Below, piece by piece: positions 36,301 through 44,491 of a stretch of 57,056 nt of DNA. Under the pieces are notes generated by a model. The model saw only the letters and a list, made by a program, of their open reading frames with translations. It ran no database searches and was not told where the DNA came from. This DNA is from Candidatus Gastranaerophilales bacterium. Its GTDB lineage: Bacteria > Cyanobacteriota > Vampirovibrionia > Gastranaerophilales > Gastranaerophilaceae. The position numbers were made by a program, and so were the translations under genes. Within the stretch, counting starts at the first letter, position 1, and the number at the start of each line of letters is the position of its first letter. Location of the stretch: contig CALVEA010000011.1 of the NCBI GenBank assembly GCA_944326455.1, forward strand, positions 1-57,056, in the 5' to 3' direction.

Positions 36301-36831
36301 CTAATTTTTAAGGGACAATATTTCATAAAATTCTTTTAAAAATAAAGCTCGTTGTTTTATTAAACCGGATTGCATTCCGACTTTAGAATTTTGAAACATA
36401 GTACCTTGCTTATCCATGATAATACTTACTGCTTCAAATTCAGAATCTTTGAACTTTTTCCAATTTTCTTGCGATTTTAAGATATCTGCAAAATCTTCTT
36501 CTGTTGTGACGGTTTTCAATTTCTCCAAATATTTATCTATTTCCTTGTACCAGGCATCCATAGCTTTATATGAGCACTCATTCATCGCAACAGTAGCATC
36601 AAGTTTTGATATACAATCTCGTTCCGCTTTATCAATAGGATGTAAAAATTCTTCTTCTTCTGTTTTGTTATTTGGCTGTTCTCTTGTACTCAAAACATTT
36701 TCTTGATTTGCTGTTTGTTGGGTTGAGTTAGCAGGGGCAATTTGAGATAAAGTATTATCGGCAGTACGTATTTGTGTACAACCGCAAACAAAAGCAGAAA
36801 TTATTAATAATGTTACAGTAAGTTTTTTCAT
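36301..36831 (-). CDS. LprI-like lysozyme-inhibitor lipoprotein
   Basis: From the ATG at 36831 the 176-residue product has a signal peptide with cysteines at its end (AFVCGCTQ), consistent with a lipoprotein. A linker rich in Gln/Asn/Thr follows, then one LprI/DUF1311-type domain: ERDCISKLDATVAMNECSYK, AMDAWYKEIDKYLEKL and SQENWKKFKDSEFEAV. That family includes inhibitors of lysozyme. Its position just upstream of a GH108 muramidase suggests that it protects the cell wall from that enzyme. TATAAT ends 6 bases before the ATG with no ribosome site, so a leaderless mRNA is likely. Confidence 0.8.
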   Translation of the reverse strand: MKKLTVTLLIISAFVCGCTQIRTADNTLSQIAPANSTQQTANQENVLSTREQPNNKTEEEEFLHPIDKAERDCISKLDATVAMNECSYKAMDAWYKEIDKYLEKLKTVTTEEDFADILKSQENWKKFKDSEFEAVSIIMDKQGTMFQNSKVGMQSGLIKQRALFLKEFYEILSLKN

Positions 36832-36837
36832 ATAATA

Positions 36838-36843
36838 ATTATA
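36838..36843 (-). promoter_or_regulatory. -10 element of the LprI-like gene 1, leaderless
   Basis: Minus-strand TATAAT lies 6 bases before the ATG at 36831. A clear -35 is not seen (CATTGG at 17 bases is the best fit). The same 6-base spacing is found before uvrA, the TPR gene and LprI-like gene 2. Confidence 0.5.
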
Positions 36844-36913
36844 CATATTTTCATATTTTACCAATGAATTGTAAAGAAAAATTTACATTTAAATCTAACA
36901 CGGGCTTTGTTAC

Positions 36914-37037
36914 GCAATAAAAAACTTCCCACACTGCACGACATTAGAACTTTTTATTCAAACTTTGTATGAAGAGATAATCAATTACTTTAAAGAAAAA
37001 GCGGTTGATTACAAAAGTCAACCACTTTTACAATAAA
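36914..37037. repeat. Duplicated 3' region, copy B
   Basis: Homologous to 35351-35470 as described there, with scattered substitutions; it lies downstream of the second GH108 gene. The divergence shows that the duplication is not recent. Confidence 0.8.
36996..37029 (-). terminator. Terminator of GH108 gene 2
   Basis: AAAAGCGGTTGA pairs with TCAACCACTTTT with one mismatch; the minus strand ends in T-rich sequence. It lies 46 bases beyond the stop at 37076. Confidence 0.75.
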
Positions 37038-37075
37038 AATTTTCAATCTAAATACATTCTCAGATTAATTCTAAA

Positions 37076-37849
37076 TCAAATATATCTCTGCAATAACTCA
37101 TCTAATTCCCATGGAGCTAAATCTTCAAGAGAGCGTTTAAAATATGGTTCGCCATCCTGTACAATGTTATATCCATTTTGAGATCTATAATCAGGACTGA
37201 AATTATCCATTGATAAGTTTTTAATATGTCCTCTTTCAATAGCTTTGTTACGGTTATACTGGTATTTATTTCTTTTAGCCTCTCTATCCGGAATGTCGCC
37301 TACAGGTTTTAAGTTACCTTTATAGCCTTCATCAAACGGCGTAATTTCATTATAATATGGCGGGGTATAAAATCCGTCTTGAATCATTTTATTGGCATAA
37401 TTTTCTAAATTTTTAAGCCTATTTGTCCATCCTTCATGCCATTTCATTTGACTGGGACTTCGTTTAACAATATCATCAAAATATTTTTGACGATTATTCA
37501 GCATTTCATAAAAATTCTCATTACTTTGTTTAAACGTCCTTTTTGCTTCAGCAGGACCTGACGTAACCGCCATATCAAATAATGCCATTGCATCTCTGGG
37601 ATCAGTATATTTATCAGCGCCTGATTCTTTCCAGTACATATTATAATAAATATCTCTGGCCTCTTCTTTCGTTAAACCGTTTTTTACAGATGCTAACGGA
37701 AGATTATTCATTCTACGCCAAGCGTTGAATGTATCTTGAGTTACTCCATAGTTAGTTGCACCTCCTTTGTCATCGGGGTCATTATTATACCCTCCTTCTA
37801 ATCCAAATAATAATTCTACGATTTTTTCAAAATTTTTGTCATTGTTCAT
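37076..37849 (-). CDS. GH108 muramidase (endolysin-type), copy 2
   Basis: Paralogue of the gene at 35480. From ATG 37849 (AAGGAG upstream) the product is 257 residues with LFGLEGGYNNDPDDKGGATN (catalytic Glu in LEGGY), YGVTQDTFNAWRR, and the core LFDMAVTSGPAEAKRTF. The C-terminal part differs from copy 1 except for the tail APWELDELLQRYI, which keeps the ELDELL core. No signal peptide or holin gene is present, so release or delivery is unknown. Divergent from the second LprI-like gene, with the two start codons 59 bases apart. Confidence 0.88.
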   Translation of the reverse strand: MNNDKNFEKIVELLFGLEGGYNNDPDDKGGATNYGVTQDTFNAWRRMNNLPLASVKNGLTKEEARDIYYNMYWKESGADKYTDPRDAMALFDMAVTSGPAEAKRTFKQSNENFYEMLNNRQKYFDDIVKRSPSQMKWHEGWTNRLKNLENYANKMIQDGFYTPPYYNEITPFDEGYKGNLKPVGDIPDREAKRNKYQYNRNKAIERGHIKNLSMDNFSPDYRSQNGYNIVQDGEPYFKRSLEDLAPWELDELLQRYI

Positions 37850-37872
37850 TATTTGTCTCCTTTTTTTATAAA

Positions 37873-37902
37873 TTGACAAATTTTTATAAAATTCGATATT
37901 AT
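37873..37902 (+). promoter_or_regulatory. Promoter of LprI-like gene 2, leaderless
   Basis: Consensus -35 TTGACA (37873-37878), 18 bases, -10 TATTAT (37897-37902), then 6 bases to the ATG at 37909. No Shine-Dalgarno. Confidence 0.75.
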
Positions 37903-37908
37903 GAGTTT

Positions 37909-38610
37909 ATGAAAAAAATATGTTTCTTTTTATTAATTTTTTTTATTTCCGGGACAGTTGTATTTGCGAGTCTTGAAACGATAGAGCAAAATATGAGTGA
38001 ATGCTTAAAAGGTTTGATTGGTGATATTCCCATGGCAAATTGTGCAATCAAGGCTTCTTCTGAAACAGAAAGGGAAATTAACAATATTCTACCTAAACTA
38101 CAGAACATAAATAACAATCAAGAGTTATGGGAATTATACAAAAATTCTACAGAAAACTCTGTTAATTCCCTTTTAGAAAGTTCTCTTGGTACAATGTATT
38201 ATTTATTCTCAAAAAATAATACATACGGAATGAATCACAACCGGCTTTTAGTTTTAAACAATCTCAATAAGGCTATTCCTTATAAGCAAGAAAATTTTTT
38301 ATCAGACAGGCTTGAAAATTGTTTATCAAAATCTTCAACAGATATAGATAAAGAAAAATGTTATATTAAAGAAACAGAATGGTTTACTAATCAAATAGAA
38401 AATGATTTAAAAACATTACAGCCTTTGCTTTCCAAAGAAGATTACAATAAACTTAAAAATAATCAATTTGCATGGATAAACTATAAAAATGATATGGAAA
38501 AAATATTAAGCAGTAAAGTTTCTAATTTAATAAAAGCTCAAATAATGAAAAATATTTATGCAGAAAGAAGCGGGCAATTACTTGGTTTAAAAGTTCTTTA
38601 TGGCATCTGA
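37909..38610 (+). CDS. Periplasmic LprI-like protein with two domains
   Basis: From ATG 37909 the 233-residue product has a signal peptide (MKKICFFLLIFFISGTVVFA) and two LprI/DUF1311-like units. The first (about 23-110) has MSECLKGLIGDIPMANCAIK; the second (about 140-215) has LENCLSKSSTDIDKEKCYIK and NNQFAWINYKND. Each keeps a Cys pair and the aromatic end. The first gene's product has one unit. It probably inhibits a muramidase in the periplasm and is divergently transcribed from GH108 copy 2. The reading frame extends further upstream, but that part contains no ribosome site and covers the promoter. Confidence 0.78.
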   Translation: MKKICFFLLIFFISGTVVFASLETIEQNMSECLKGLIGDIPMANCAIKASSETEREINNILPKLQNINNNQELWELYKNSTENSVNSLLESSLGTMYYLFSKNNTYGMNHNRLLVLNNLNKAIPYKQENFLSDRLENCLSKSSTDIDKEKCYIKETEWFTNQIENDLKTLQPLLSKEDYNKLKNNQFAWINYKNDMEKILSSKVSNLIKAQIMKNIYAERSGQLLGLKVLYGI

Positions 38611-39209
38611 TTTAGATAAGTAATTGTATATTAATAGTGACATTGATTATAAATATTCGGTTGTTTGAATGGCGAAAATGTTTATTGTTTGGAGAATAGA
38701 GGCACTTCCCTCAAAATGAGAATGAGGTAATCGAAAAGTCCGGAATGCCCGTTTATTAGGATGTAAAAGTCCGGTGATTTTCCTAAAATTTTCTTAATAT
38801 TGCTGAATTTTCCCTGTGTGTTTGGATTTTAGCACCGGACAAAATGGTGAATTTTGACAGACAGTTTGCAATTTTTCGGATGCTTTGTTTTATATTTTGT
38901 TCAATATTGTTCAAAAGTCCGTATAATTGGCTTTTTGGCGTTATTATAAATTGATAAATTTTTGCATGAAATTTTTGAATTTTTGCAAAATGAGGTAATT
39001 GAAAAATAATTATCGTTTGAAAGTCGGAAGTGATTTTTTTAGTGGGAAATTGCTTCCCTGACTTTATTTAATAAAGATTTTATCAAAATAAATTCCAAAA
39101 CTTATGTATGACTTTTCTAAAAGTATGTGTAAAAAATATCGGAATAATTTTCCCCCTCAAAGCTGGAAGCAGAATTGAGAGAAAACATCAGATTTTTTCA
39201 AAATAATGA
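38611..39209. other. Non-coding left flank of the Mu-like element
   Basis: About 600 bases without a supportable ORF but full of short repeats. AAAAGTCCG occurs at 38734, 38765 and 38913, with CCGGAC inverted at 38835. AATGAGGTAAT(C/T)GAAAA occurs at 38721 and about 38989. GTTCAA occurs at 38899 and 38909. TTCCCCCTCAA followed by TTGAGAGAAA occurs at 39149-39185 and 39309-39342, each able to form a hairpin. This is the kind of content expected of a transposon end and operator region; the terminus itself is not located. Confidence 0.6.
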
Positions 39210-39252
39210 ATTCAAATCCTGTTTAAATTGCGTTTAAAAGGTGTTCAAAAGC
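39210..39252 (+). repeat. 11-bp iteron array, left
   Basis: Four units start at 39210, 39221, 39232 and 39243: ATTCAAA, GTTTAAA, GTTTAAA, GTTCAAA, each with four more bases, at an exact 11-bp period. The whole array aligns in opposite orientation with 52309-52352, including a 13-base exact match AAAAGGTGTTCAA (39236-39248 against 52314-52326). Proposed binding sites of the Mu-like transposase or of the element's regulator. Confidence 0.75.
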
Positions 39253-39284
39253 AGTTTTATAAAATTTTCTGCTTAAAATTCAGA

Positions 39285-39290
39285 TATAAT
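39285..39290 (+). promoter_or_regulatory. Putative -10 of the transposition operon
   Basis: TATAAT about 95 bases before the transposase ATG. A good -35 is missing, so the iterons ending at 39252 may serve an activator, or the repeat TTCCCCCTCAA...TTGAG (39309-39337) just downstream may be an operator. Confidence 0.4.
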
Positions 39291-39385
39291 CAGACACAAA
39301 ACAACACATTTCCCCCTCAATGACTTCCATTTTGAGAGAAAGCAGTCTAACATACAGTAGCTTCAATAATAAATAAGGATACGGT

Positions 39386-41458
39386 ATGGCAGACATTAAT
39401 AATAATGATATTTGGATTGATGTTGAGACTTTAGCGAAACTCAAAAACATTACCCGCAGAGCAGTTCGGCTTGCGTTGAATCAAAACAAATATGAATACA
39501 AGGTTGAAAATATCAGAGGCGGAAAAACATACAAAATTAAATTATCAACGCTCGAGGAAGAACTTCAGCTCAAATATATTCAGGAATATTATGACGATTA
39601 TAAAACGTGTGATAACGAGGTTATTGAACTATCAAACCTCAATATCAAACAAGAAAAACTGATATCCGAAAACCAAAGAAAAATTGCACTTGCTAAATAT
39701 GATTTAATCTATGCGTGGCTTGATTTTAGAAAAGAATATAAACGTGATAAATTGAAAACCGGCGGAAATATTCCAGATAAAGAATTCCTGCAATTATATA
39801 ATACAGGAATGTTCCAAGAAGAGATTTTTAAAATCTTGGGTAAAGTTTCCATAGGTTCTCTTTATCGCTGGCGCGCGTTATTAGATTATAACAAGGATTG
39901 GACAGCACTTGTAGGGCAATATAAATATTCAACCCGAAAAGAATACAGAACAACGTTAAACGAGGAACAGATTAAAATATTTATACAGATTTTGCTCTCC
40001 CCTAGTGCATTTTCAATAGGTAAAGCGATTTCATTAACCAAGCATATTTTAAAAGAACGCGGACAAGAGATTTTACCTAAAGACATAACCTTTCGCAGAT
40101 ATGCGGAATGGTTTAGAGATAATAACTTCGACAAATGGACACTTGCCCGAGATGGCGAAAAAGCATTAAAGGATAAAGTGAGCCCCTTTATTGTAAGAAA
40201 CGCAGCACTTTTAAAACCAGGGCAAGTGCTTGTGGCCGACGGGCATACGTTAAATTTTCAAGTAATAAACCCGTTTACAGGAAAACCCTGCCGAGCGACT
40301 CTGCTTGGTTTTTTGGATTGGAAATCCGGCGGACTTGTCGGGTATGACATTATGCTTGAAGAATGTACGCAAAATATAGCATCAGCTCTAAGAAATGCTA
40401 TTTTAAAAATGGATCACATTCCTGAATATGTTTATCAAGATAATGGAAGAGCGTTTAAAAGCAAATTCTTCAATGGGGATAAAAAGTTTGAGGAATTAGG
40501 GTTTACAGGAGTCTACAATAAACTCGGAATAAAGCCTGTCTATGCCACTCCATACAACGCTCGAGCGAAAGTCATCGAGCGTTTCTTTTTGGATTTTCAG
40601 GAAAGTTTTGAAAAGCTCATTCCAAGCTATATCGGGACAAGTATTGAAAATAAGCCTGCATATTTGATGAGAAACGAAAAGTTACATAAAAATATTCACG
40701 AAAAATTCGGTTTTACTCCAACAATAGAACAGGCACTTAAAATGATTGATAAATGGCTTGAATTCAAACACTCGCAACCTTGTCCGAACGCAAAAGATAA
40801 AACAATTCAAGAGGTTTTAAACGAAATTGAAAAACAAAATATTGATGAAAATTCGCTTGACGATTTGATGATGGCACAAGAAATTAAATCAATCGGTAGA
40901 AACGGAATAAGATTTTTAAAAGCTGATTATTTTGATGAATCATTATACGGAATTAAAGAAAAAACGGTTATAAAGTACAGCCTGTTTGACCTTTCCTATA
41001 TAAAAGTCTATTCGATGAAGGGCGAATTCATATGTAAGGCAAATCGCATAACAGAAACTCACCCGCTTGCTTACCAAATGGGCGATATCAAAGATATTGA
41101 GGACTACAAGCAAAAGATTGAAAAACAACAAAAGCTCCGCAGGAAAACTATTAAGGCAGTTCGCGAGCATTTTAATTTAGAGGATATGGATTATCTTGAA
41201 AAAGAATTAATGCAAAATATCCGCTTGCCTGAACCCGAGCCGATTAAAGAAATAACGGTTCAACCTGAACCCAAACAAGAACAAAAATTTGAACCAAAGG
41301 TTAAAACCTCGATAGTTGCAAGACCAATATTTAAATCTTCTTACGAACGCTACGAATGGCATATGCAGAATGGCTGCATCTGCCAAGAGGACAGAACTTG
41401 GCTAACAAACTACATAAAATCAGACGAATACAAAGAAATATACGGAAAGGAGCAGTAA
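39386..41458 (+). CDS. Mu-like DDE transposase (MuA/TnsB type)
   Basis: This protein should bind the element's ends and carry out strand transfer. The 690-residue product has an N-terminal winged-helix domain (WIDVETLAKLKNITRRAVRL, residues 10-29, then KTYKIKLSTLEEEL), a middle helical region, and an RNase-H-like core with the catalytic triad Asp285 (VLVADGH), Asp352 (VYQDNGR) and Glu398 (AKVIERFF). The spacing D-67-D is that of MuA. The C-terminal 150 residues would include the ATPase-binding part. AAGGAT precedes the ATG. Its stop overlaps the ATG of the next gene by one base. Confidence 0.93.
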   Translation: MADINNNDIWIDVETLAKLKNITRRAVRLALNQNKYEYKVENIRGGKTYKIKLSTLEEELQLKYIQEYYDDYKTCDNEVIELSNLNIKQEKLISENQRKIALAKYDLIYAWLDFRKEYKRDKLKTGGNIPDKEFLQLYNTGMFQEEIFKILGKVSIGSLYRWRALLDYNKDWTALVGQYKYSTRKEYRTTLNEEQIKIFIQILLSPSAFSIGKAISLTKHILKERGQEILPKDITFRRYAEWFRDNNFDKWTLARDGEKALKDKVSPFIVRNAALLKPGQVLVADGHTLNFQVINPFTGKPCRATLLGFLDWKSGGLVGYDIMLEECTQNIASALRNAILKMDHIPEYVYQDNGRAFKSKFFNGDKKFEELGFTGVYNKLGIKPVYATPYNARAKVIERFFLDFQESFEKLIPSYIGTSIENKPAYLMRNEKLHKNIHEKFGFTPTIEQALKMIDKWLEFKHSQPCPNAKDKTIQEVLNEIEKQNIDENSLDDLMMAQEIKSIGRNGIRFLKADYFDESLYGIKEKTVIKYSLFDLSYIKVYSMKGEFICKANRITETHPLAYQMGDIKDIEDYKQKIEKQQKLRRKTIKAVREHFNLEDMDYLEKELMQNIRLPEPEPIKEITVQPEPKQEQKFEPKVKTSIVARPIFKSSYERYEWHMQNGCICQEDRTWLTNYIKSDEYKEIYGKEQ

Positions 41459-42189
41459 TGAAAAAGGTCTTTGTGAAAACAAAAAACGTAAAGCAACTAA
41501 TCTCGATGATGAACAGGCTGCGAGAAAGAGAAGACGGAGTCCCAGGTATGGGACTTGTTTATGGTGAGCCGGGACTTGGTAAAACTTATGCAATAACTTG
41601 GTGGGCGGCACAAAATGATGCCATATTAATCAGGAGTGCCAATCTTATGTCTGCCCGTTGGTTATTAGAAGAGATGGTTGAAGAGTTAGGCGAGATTCCA
41701 TACAATAAATTCTCCGATATCTTCAATCAAGTTGTATCGCAATTAATCAAAACCCCAAGAACCATTATTGTAGATGAAACGGACTATTTGACGATTGATT
41801 CTCGGGCTGTTGAAACTTTAAGGGACATTCACGATAAAACGAATGTTCCTATCGTTTTAGTCGGAATGGGTACGGCTAATAAAAGACTCCAACGGCACAA
41901 ACACTTATATGACAGGTTATTAGAAATAATAAAATTCGAGCCATTTTCTAAACAAGATATAACTTCAATAATCGATCAATTATCAGAAGTGCCGTTTACT
42001 GATTGTGCTAAAAAGCTTTTATATACACGCACAAATCGATTCAGGCAATTGGTAAAAACTATCAGTAAAGCTGAACAGGTCGCAAAATCAAACGGTATAA
42101 AAGAAATAGATGAAATCACATTGAAGGAGGTGCTAAAAAATGACGATGCTGACGCAGAAGAAATTGAACTTGCAAATGAAAATTCTTAA
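41458..42189 (+). CDS. Mu-like transposition ATPase (MuB/TnsC type)
   Basis: MuB-type AAA+ ATPases select target DNA and activate the transposase. From ATG 41458 (AAAGGAG upstream) the product is 243 residues: Walker A YGEPGLGKTYAI (about 37-48), Walker B TIIVDETDYLTID, sensor VLVGMGTAN and a C-terminal lid. The start overlaps the transposase stop. The first residues lie within the transposase frame in a longer ORF, which I reject in favour of the ribosome site. Confidence 0.92.
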   Translation: MKKVFVKTKNVKQLISMMNRLREREDGVPGMGLVYGEPGLGKTYAITWWAAQNDAILIRSANLMSARWLLEEMVEELGEIPYNKFSDIFNQVVSQLIKTPRTIIVDETDYLTIDSRAVETLRDIHDKTNVPIVLVGMGTANKRLQRHKHLYDRLLEIIKFEPFSKQDITSIIDQLSEVPFTDCAKKLLYTRTNRFRQLVKTISKAEQVAKSNGIKEIDEITLKEVLKNDDADAEEIELANENS

Positions 42190-43384
42190 AATAGCAAAGG
42201 GGCTTAATAAATTCACTCTGCCTGACATTCTTCCAATGCTTGAAGAAAATGAAAAAACAATTCAAAAAGCACTCAAGGATTTAGAGGTTTTGAATCAAAT
42301 TAAAAAGATATCAAATACAGAATATCTATATACAAATTTCAAAAAGCGTGTGAATAAACCTCTCCCCACAAGCCAAAGCAGCGATTCAGATATTTGGCTT
42401 ACGATAGCAGAGGTTGCTCGTTTACTTAATATTCAGGAAGAAACGGTTAAAAGAAACTGCCTTAAAGGAAATTATATTGTAAAACCTAATAAAGAGCCTG
42501 ATTTAGAGGGGAAATATTTAATTAAACGCTCGTCGCTTAAACTCTATGATTTTTTAGAGGATTCCGAACGGCGGGCGATGGATAAAGAAGTCAAGAAACT
42601 TTTCCATAACAAAGAGGAAGAACGCTTGTATGTTGTGGCTTCGGACAGAGGTAAAGAATTTATTTACAGGTATTTGAAACTTTTTAAACTAACGGAAGGT
42701 ATGAATTGCAGAGAACTGCGAAGCTTTTTGGAAATAATTCCTTTAAAGAATCCAAAGCTAAAGGTTTCATATTCTGCATTTCATTCCAAACGTAAAAAGT
42801 ACCAAACAGAAGGTATGATGGGAATATTTCCTAAATATTTCATGCCGGATAATAAAAGCGAAGAACCAAAAGTTCGCAGAAATCTTAATCGGCTACCAAA
42901 AGTCTATAATTTAGCAACGACAGAGCAAATTGAGATTATTTATAAATGCTTTTGTTTTGGAATTCCTGCTTCTCAAACAGCAAAAATCGCGAATATGGGA
43001 AACACAACAACCGAGACTTTTTATCAGTATATTCGAGCAAAAATATATGATAAATATTATCAAGAATTGATAAATTATTTTGAACCCGATCCACAATGTC
43101 CCCAAGTTAGAAGCTTTATGAATGACGTGGCTATTTATATTTATTGTTATGAGGATAAAGTTTATGTTACACGAAAACCAATTAATACCAATAAACATAT
43201 AAGACAACAAAGACCTGAAGAAGTCAAAGAAGCACGCAGAATGTATAACATTCTATACCGCAAAAAATTTATGGCAAGTATGCGAAAATACCTCGACCAT
43301 CACCTCGCCGTGTTTTTATGGAAAGAACTCAACCCAAATTTTGAAGATCAATTGAATTTGATTTATGAGATGATCCATATTTAG
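42140..43384 (+). CDS. Third transposition-module protein, HTH
   Basis: I do not recognise a named family. The 414-residue product starts at an ATG behind a strong AAGGAGGTG, inside the last 50 bases of the ATPase gene, so it belongs to the same operon. An N-terminal winged-helix-like part (about 15-65) is followed by a second DNA-binding domain at about 86-135: DIWLTIAEVARLLNIQEETV then GKYLIKRSSL. This mirrors the N-terminus of the transposase (DIWIDVETLAKLKNITRRAV). The basic second half has another possible HTH (SQTAKIANMGNTTTETF). It may be a regulator, an end-binding accessory protein or a target selector; it does not look like TniQ/TnsD. Confidence 0.75.
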   Translation: MTMLTQKKLNLQMKILKIAKGLNKFTLPDILPMLEENEKTIQKALKDLEVLNQIKKISNTEYLYTNFKKRVNKPLPTSQSSDSDIWLTIAEVARLLNIQEETVKRNCLKGNYIVKPNKEPDLEGKYLIKRSSLKLYDFLEDSERRAMDKEVKKLFHNKEEERLYVVASDRGKEFIYRYLKLFKLTEGMNCRELRSFLEIIPLKNPKLKVSYSAFHSKRKKYQTEGMMGIFPKYFMPDNKSEEPKVRRNLNRLPKVYNLATTEQIEIIYKCFCFGIPASQTAKIANMGNTTTETFYQYIRAKIYDKYYQELINYFEPDPQCPQVRSFMNDVAIYIYCYEDKVYVTRKPINTNKHIRQQRPEEVKEARRMYNILYRKKFMASMRKYLDHHLAVFLWKELNPNFEDQLNLIYEMIHI

Positions 43385-43393
43385 TTTTAAATT

Positions 43394-43436
43394 TTTGTCC
43401 CAGAATATTGACATTTGTCCCAAAATTTGTTAATAT
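43394..43436 (+). promoter_or_regulatory. Promoter with operator-like repeats before the IetAS-like pair
   Basis: Perfect -35 TTGACA (43408-43413), 17-base spacer, -10 TAATAT (43431-43436). Two direct repeats TTTGTCCCARAAT (43394-43406 and 43414-43426) are exactly 20 bp apart, one before the -35 and one in the spacer, which is an ideal repressor arrangement. Confidence 0.7.
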
Positions 43437-43453
43437 TTTAATGGAGACAATTT

Positions 43454-44491
43454 ATGAAAAAACAAAATGTAGTTAATTTAATTAAATATCATGCAGAAAA
43501 TAACAACGAAGCATTTATCTCTGAAGTTGCTGAGATTGCAAGAGATTTTGATGCAAATGGTGATGATGTAATAGCTCAATATATTATGGAATTAGTATCT
43601 AATGCGAATTTTTATGTTCCGCAACACAGCTACAAAAACCTTAAATACTTGAGAAAATTGGAATATTCTACAAAACCATTGTTATTACCCAATATTATTG
43701 AAGAAGATATTATAGGCATTACGAGAGCTATTGCGAACAAATCGGGATTGTCAAAGTTTCTTTTTTATGGAGAACCAGGTAGTGGTAAAACTGAATCTGC
43801 ATACCAAATCGCAAGACTTTTAAATAGAGATATTTTATCTGTTGATTTTGAACAACTTGTGGATAGTCGTTTGGGTGAAACTGCTAAAAATGTTGCAATG
43901 CTTTTTGATGAAATTAATCATATTGCATTTAATAAAACAATTGTTATTTTTGACGAAATAGATTCAATAGTTCTTGATCGTATAAACAAAAATGATTTGC
44001 GTGAAATGGGACGTGTTACTTCTCTATTCTTAAAAGAATTAGATAAACTAAATGATAATATAATAATTATTGCAACAACAAATTTATTTCAAAATTTTGA
44101 TAAGGCATTAATTCGCAGATTTGATGCTTTAGTGTCTTTTGATAGATATTCTAAAAAAGATTTAATTGATGTAGCAGATTCCATACTGACAGCTAGCTTG
44201 AGAAAAGTAAATAATTTGAAACAAGATTTGAGGCTATTTAATAAAATATTGAATAAAGTAGAAAGTATTCCATACCCCGGGGATTTAAAGCAAATAATTA
44301 AAACATCAATTGCATTTAGTGACGATTCAAATGAATATGATTATTTAAGAAAGATCTATCTAGCATTAAATGGTAACCCTGAAAAAATTGATATACAACA
44401 ATTAAATGAATCTGGATATACGACTAGAGAAATAGAGATATTAACTAGAATACCTAAAAGTAGTGTATCAAGGAAATTAAAGGGGAACTAA
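43454..44491 (+). CDS. AAA+ ATPase, IetA-like defence protein
   Basis: The 345-residue product has a helical N-terminus (1-95), an AAA+ core with Walker A FYGEPGSGKTES (about 104-115), Walker B IVIFDEIDSIV, and arginine-finger/sensor region ATTNLFQNFDKALIRRFDAL, then a C-terminal helix-turn-helix (TTREIEILTRIPKSSVSRKL). ATPase genes of this type placed directly before a subtilisin-like protease gene form the known anti-phage system IetAS. The stop codon touches the ATG of the protease gene. It has its own consensus promoter with repeats. It is the first cargo gene after the transposition module. Confidence 0.82.
   Translation: MKKQNVVNLIKYHAENNNEAFISEVAEIARDFDANGDDVIAQYIMELVSNANFYVPQHSYKNLKYLRKLEYSTKPLLLPNIIEEDIIGITRAIANKSGLSKFLFYGEPGSGKTESAYQIARLLNRDILSVDFEQLVDSRLGETAKNVAMLFDEINHIAFNKTIVIFDEIDSIVLDRINKNDLREMGRVTSLFLKELDKLNDNIIIIATTNLFQNFDKALIRRFDALVSFDRYSKKDLIDVADSILTASLRKVNNLKQDLRLFNKILNKVESIPYPGDLKQIIKTSIAFSDDSNEYDYLRKIYLALNGNPEKIDIQQLNESGYTTREIEILTRIPKSSVSRKLKGN

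Noticed and set aside
39210..39252. CRISPR-like array
   Set aside because: The units are 11 bp with conserved 7-base cores, too short for CRISPR repeats and without unique spacers; no cas gene is present in the window.
39386..43384. Tn7-like or CRISPR-associated transposon
   Set aside because: The transposase and ATPase would fit TnsB/TnsC, but there is no TnsA, no TniQ/TnsD-like protein and no Cas gene. Mu-like is the better description.
43394..43426. TTTGTCCCA repeats as the right end of a small three-gene transposon
   Set aside because: No inverted counterpart of TTTGTCCCA was found in 38.6-39.4 kb, and the repeats fit a promoter operator better.
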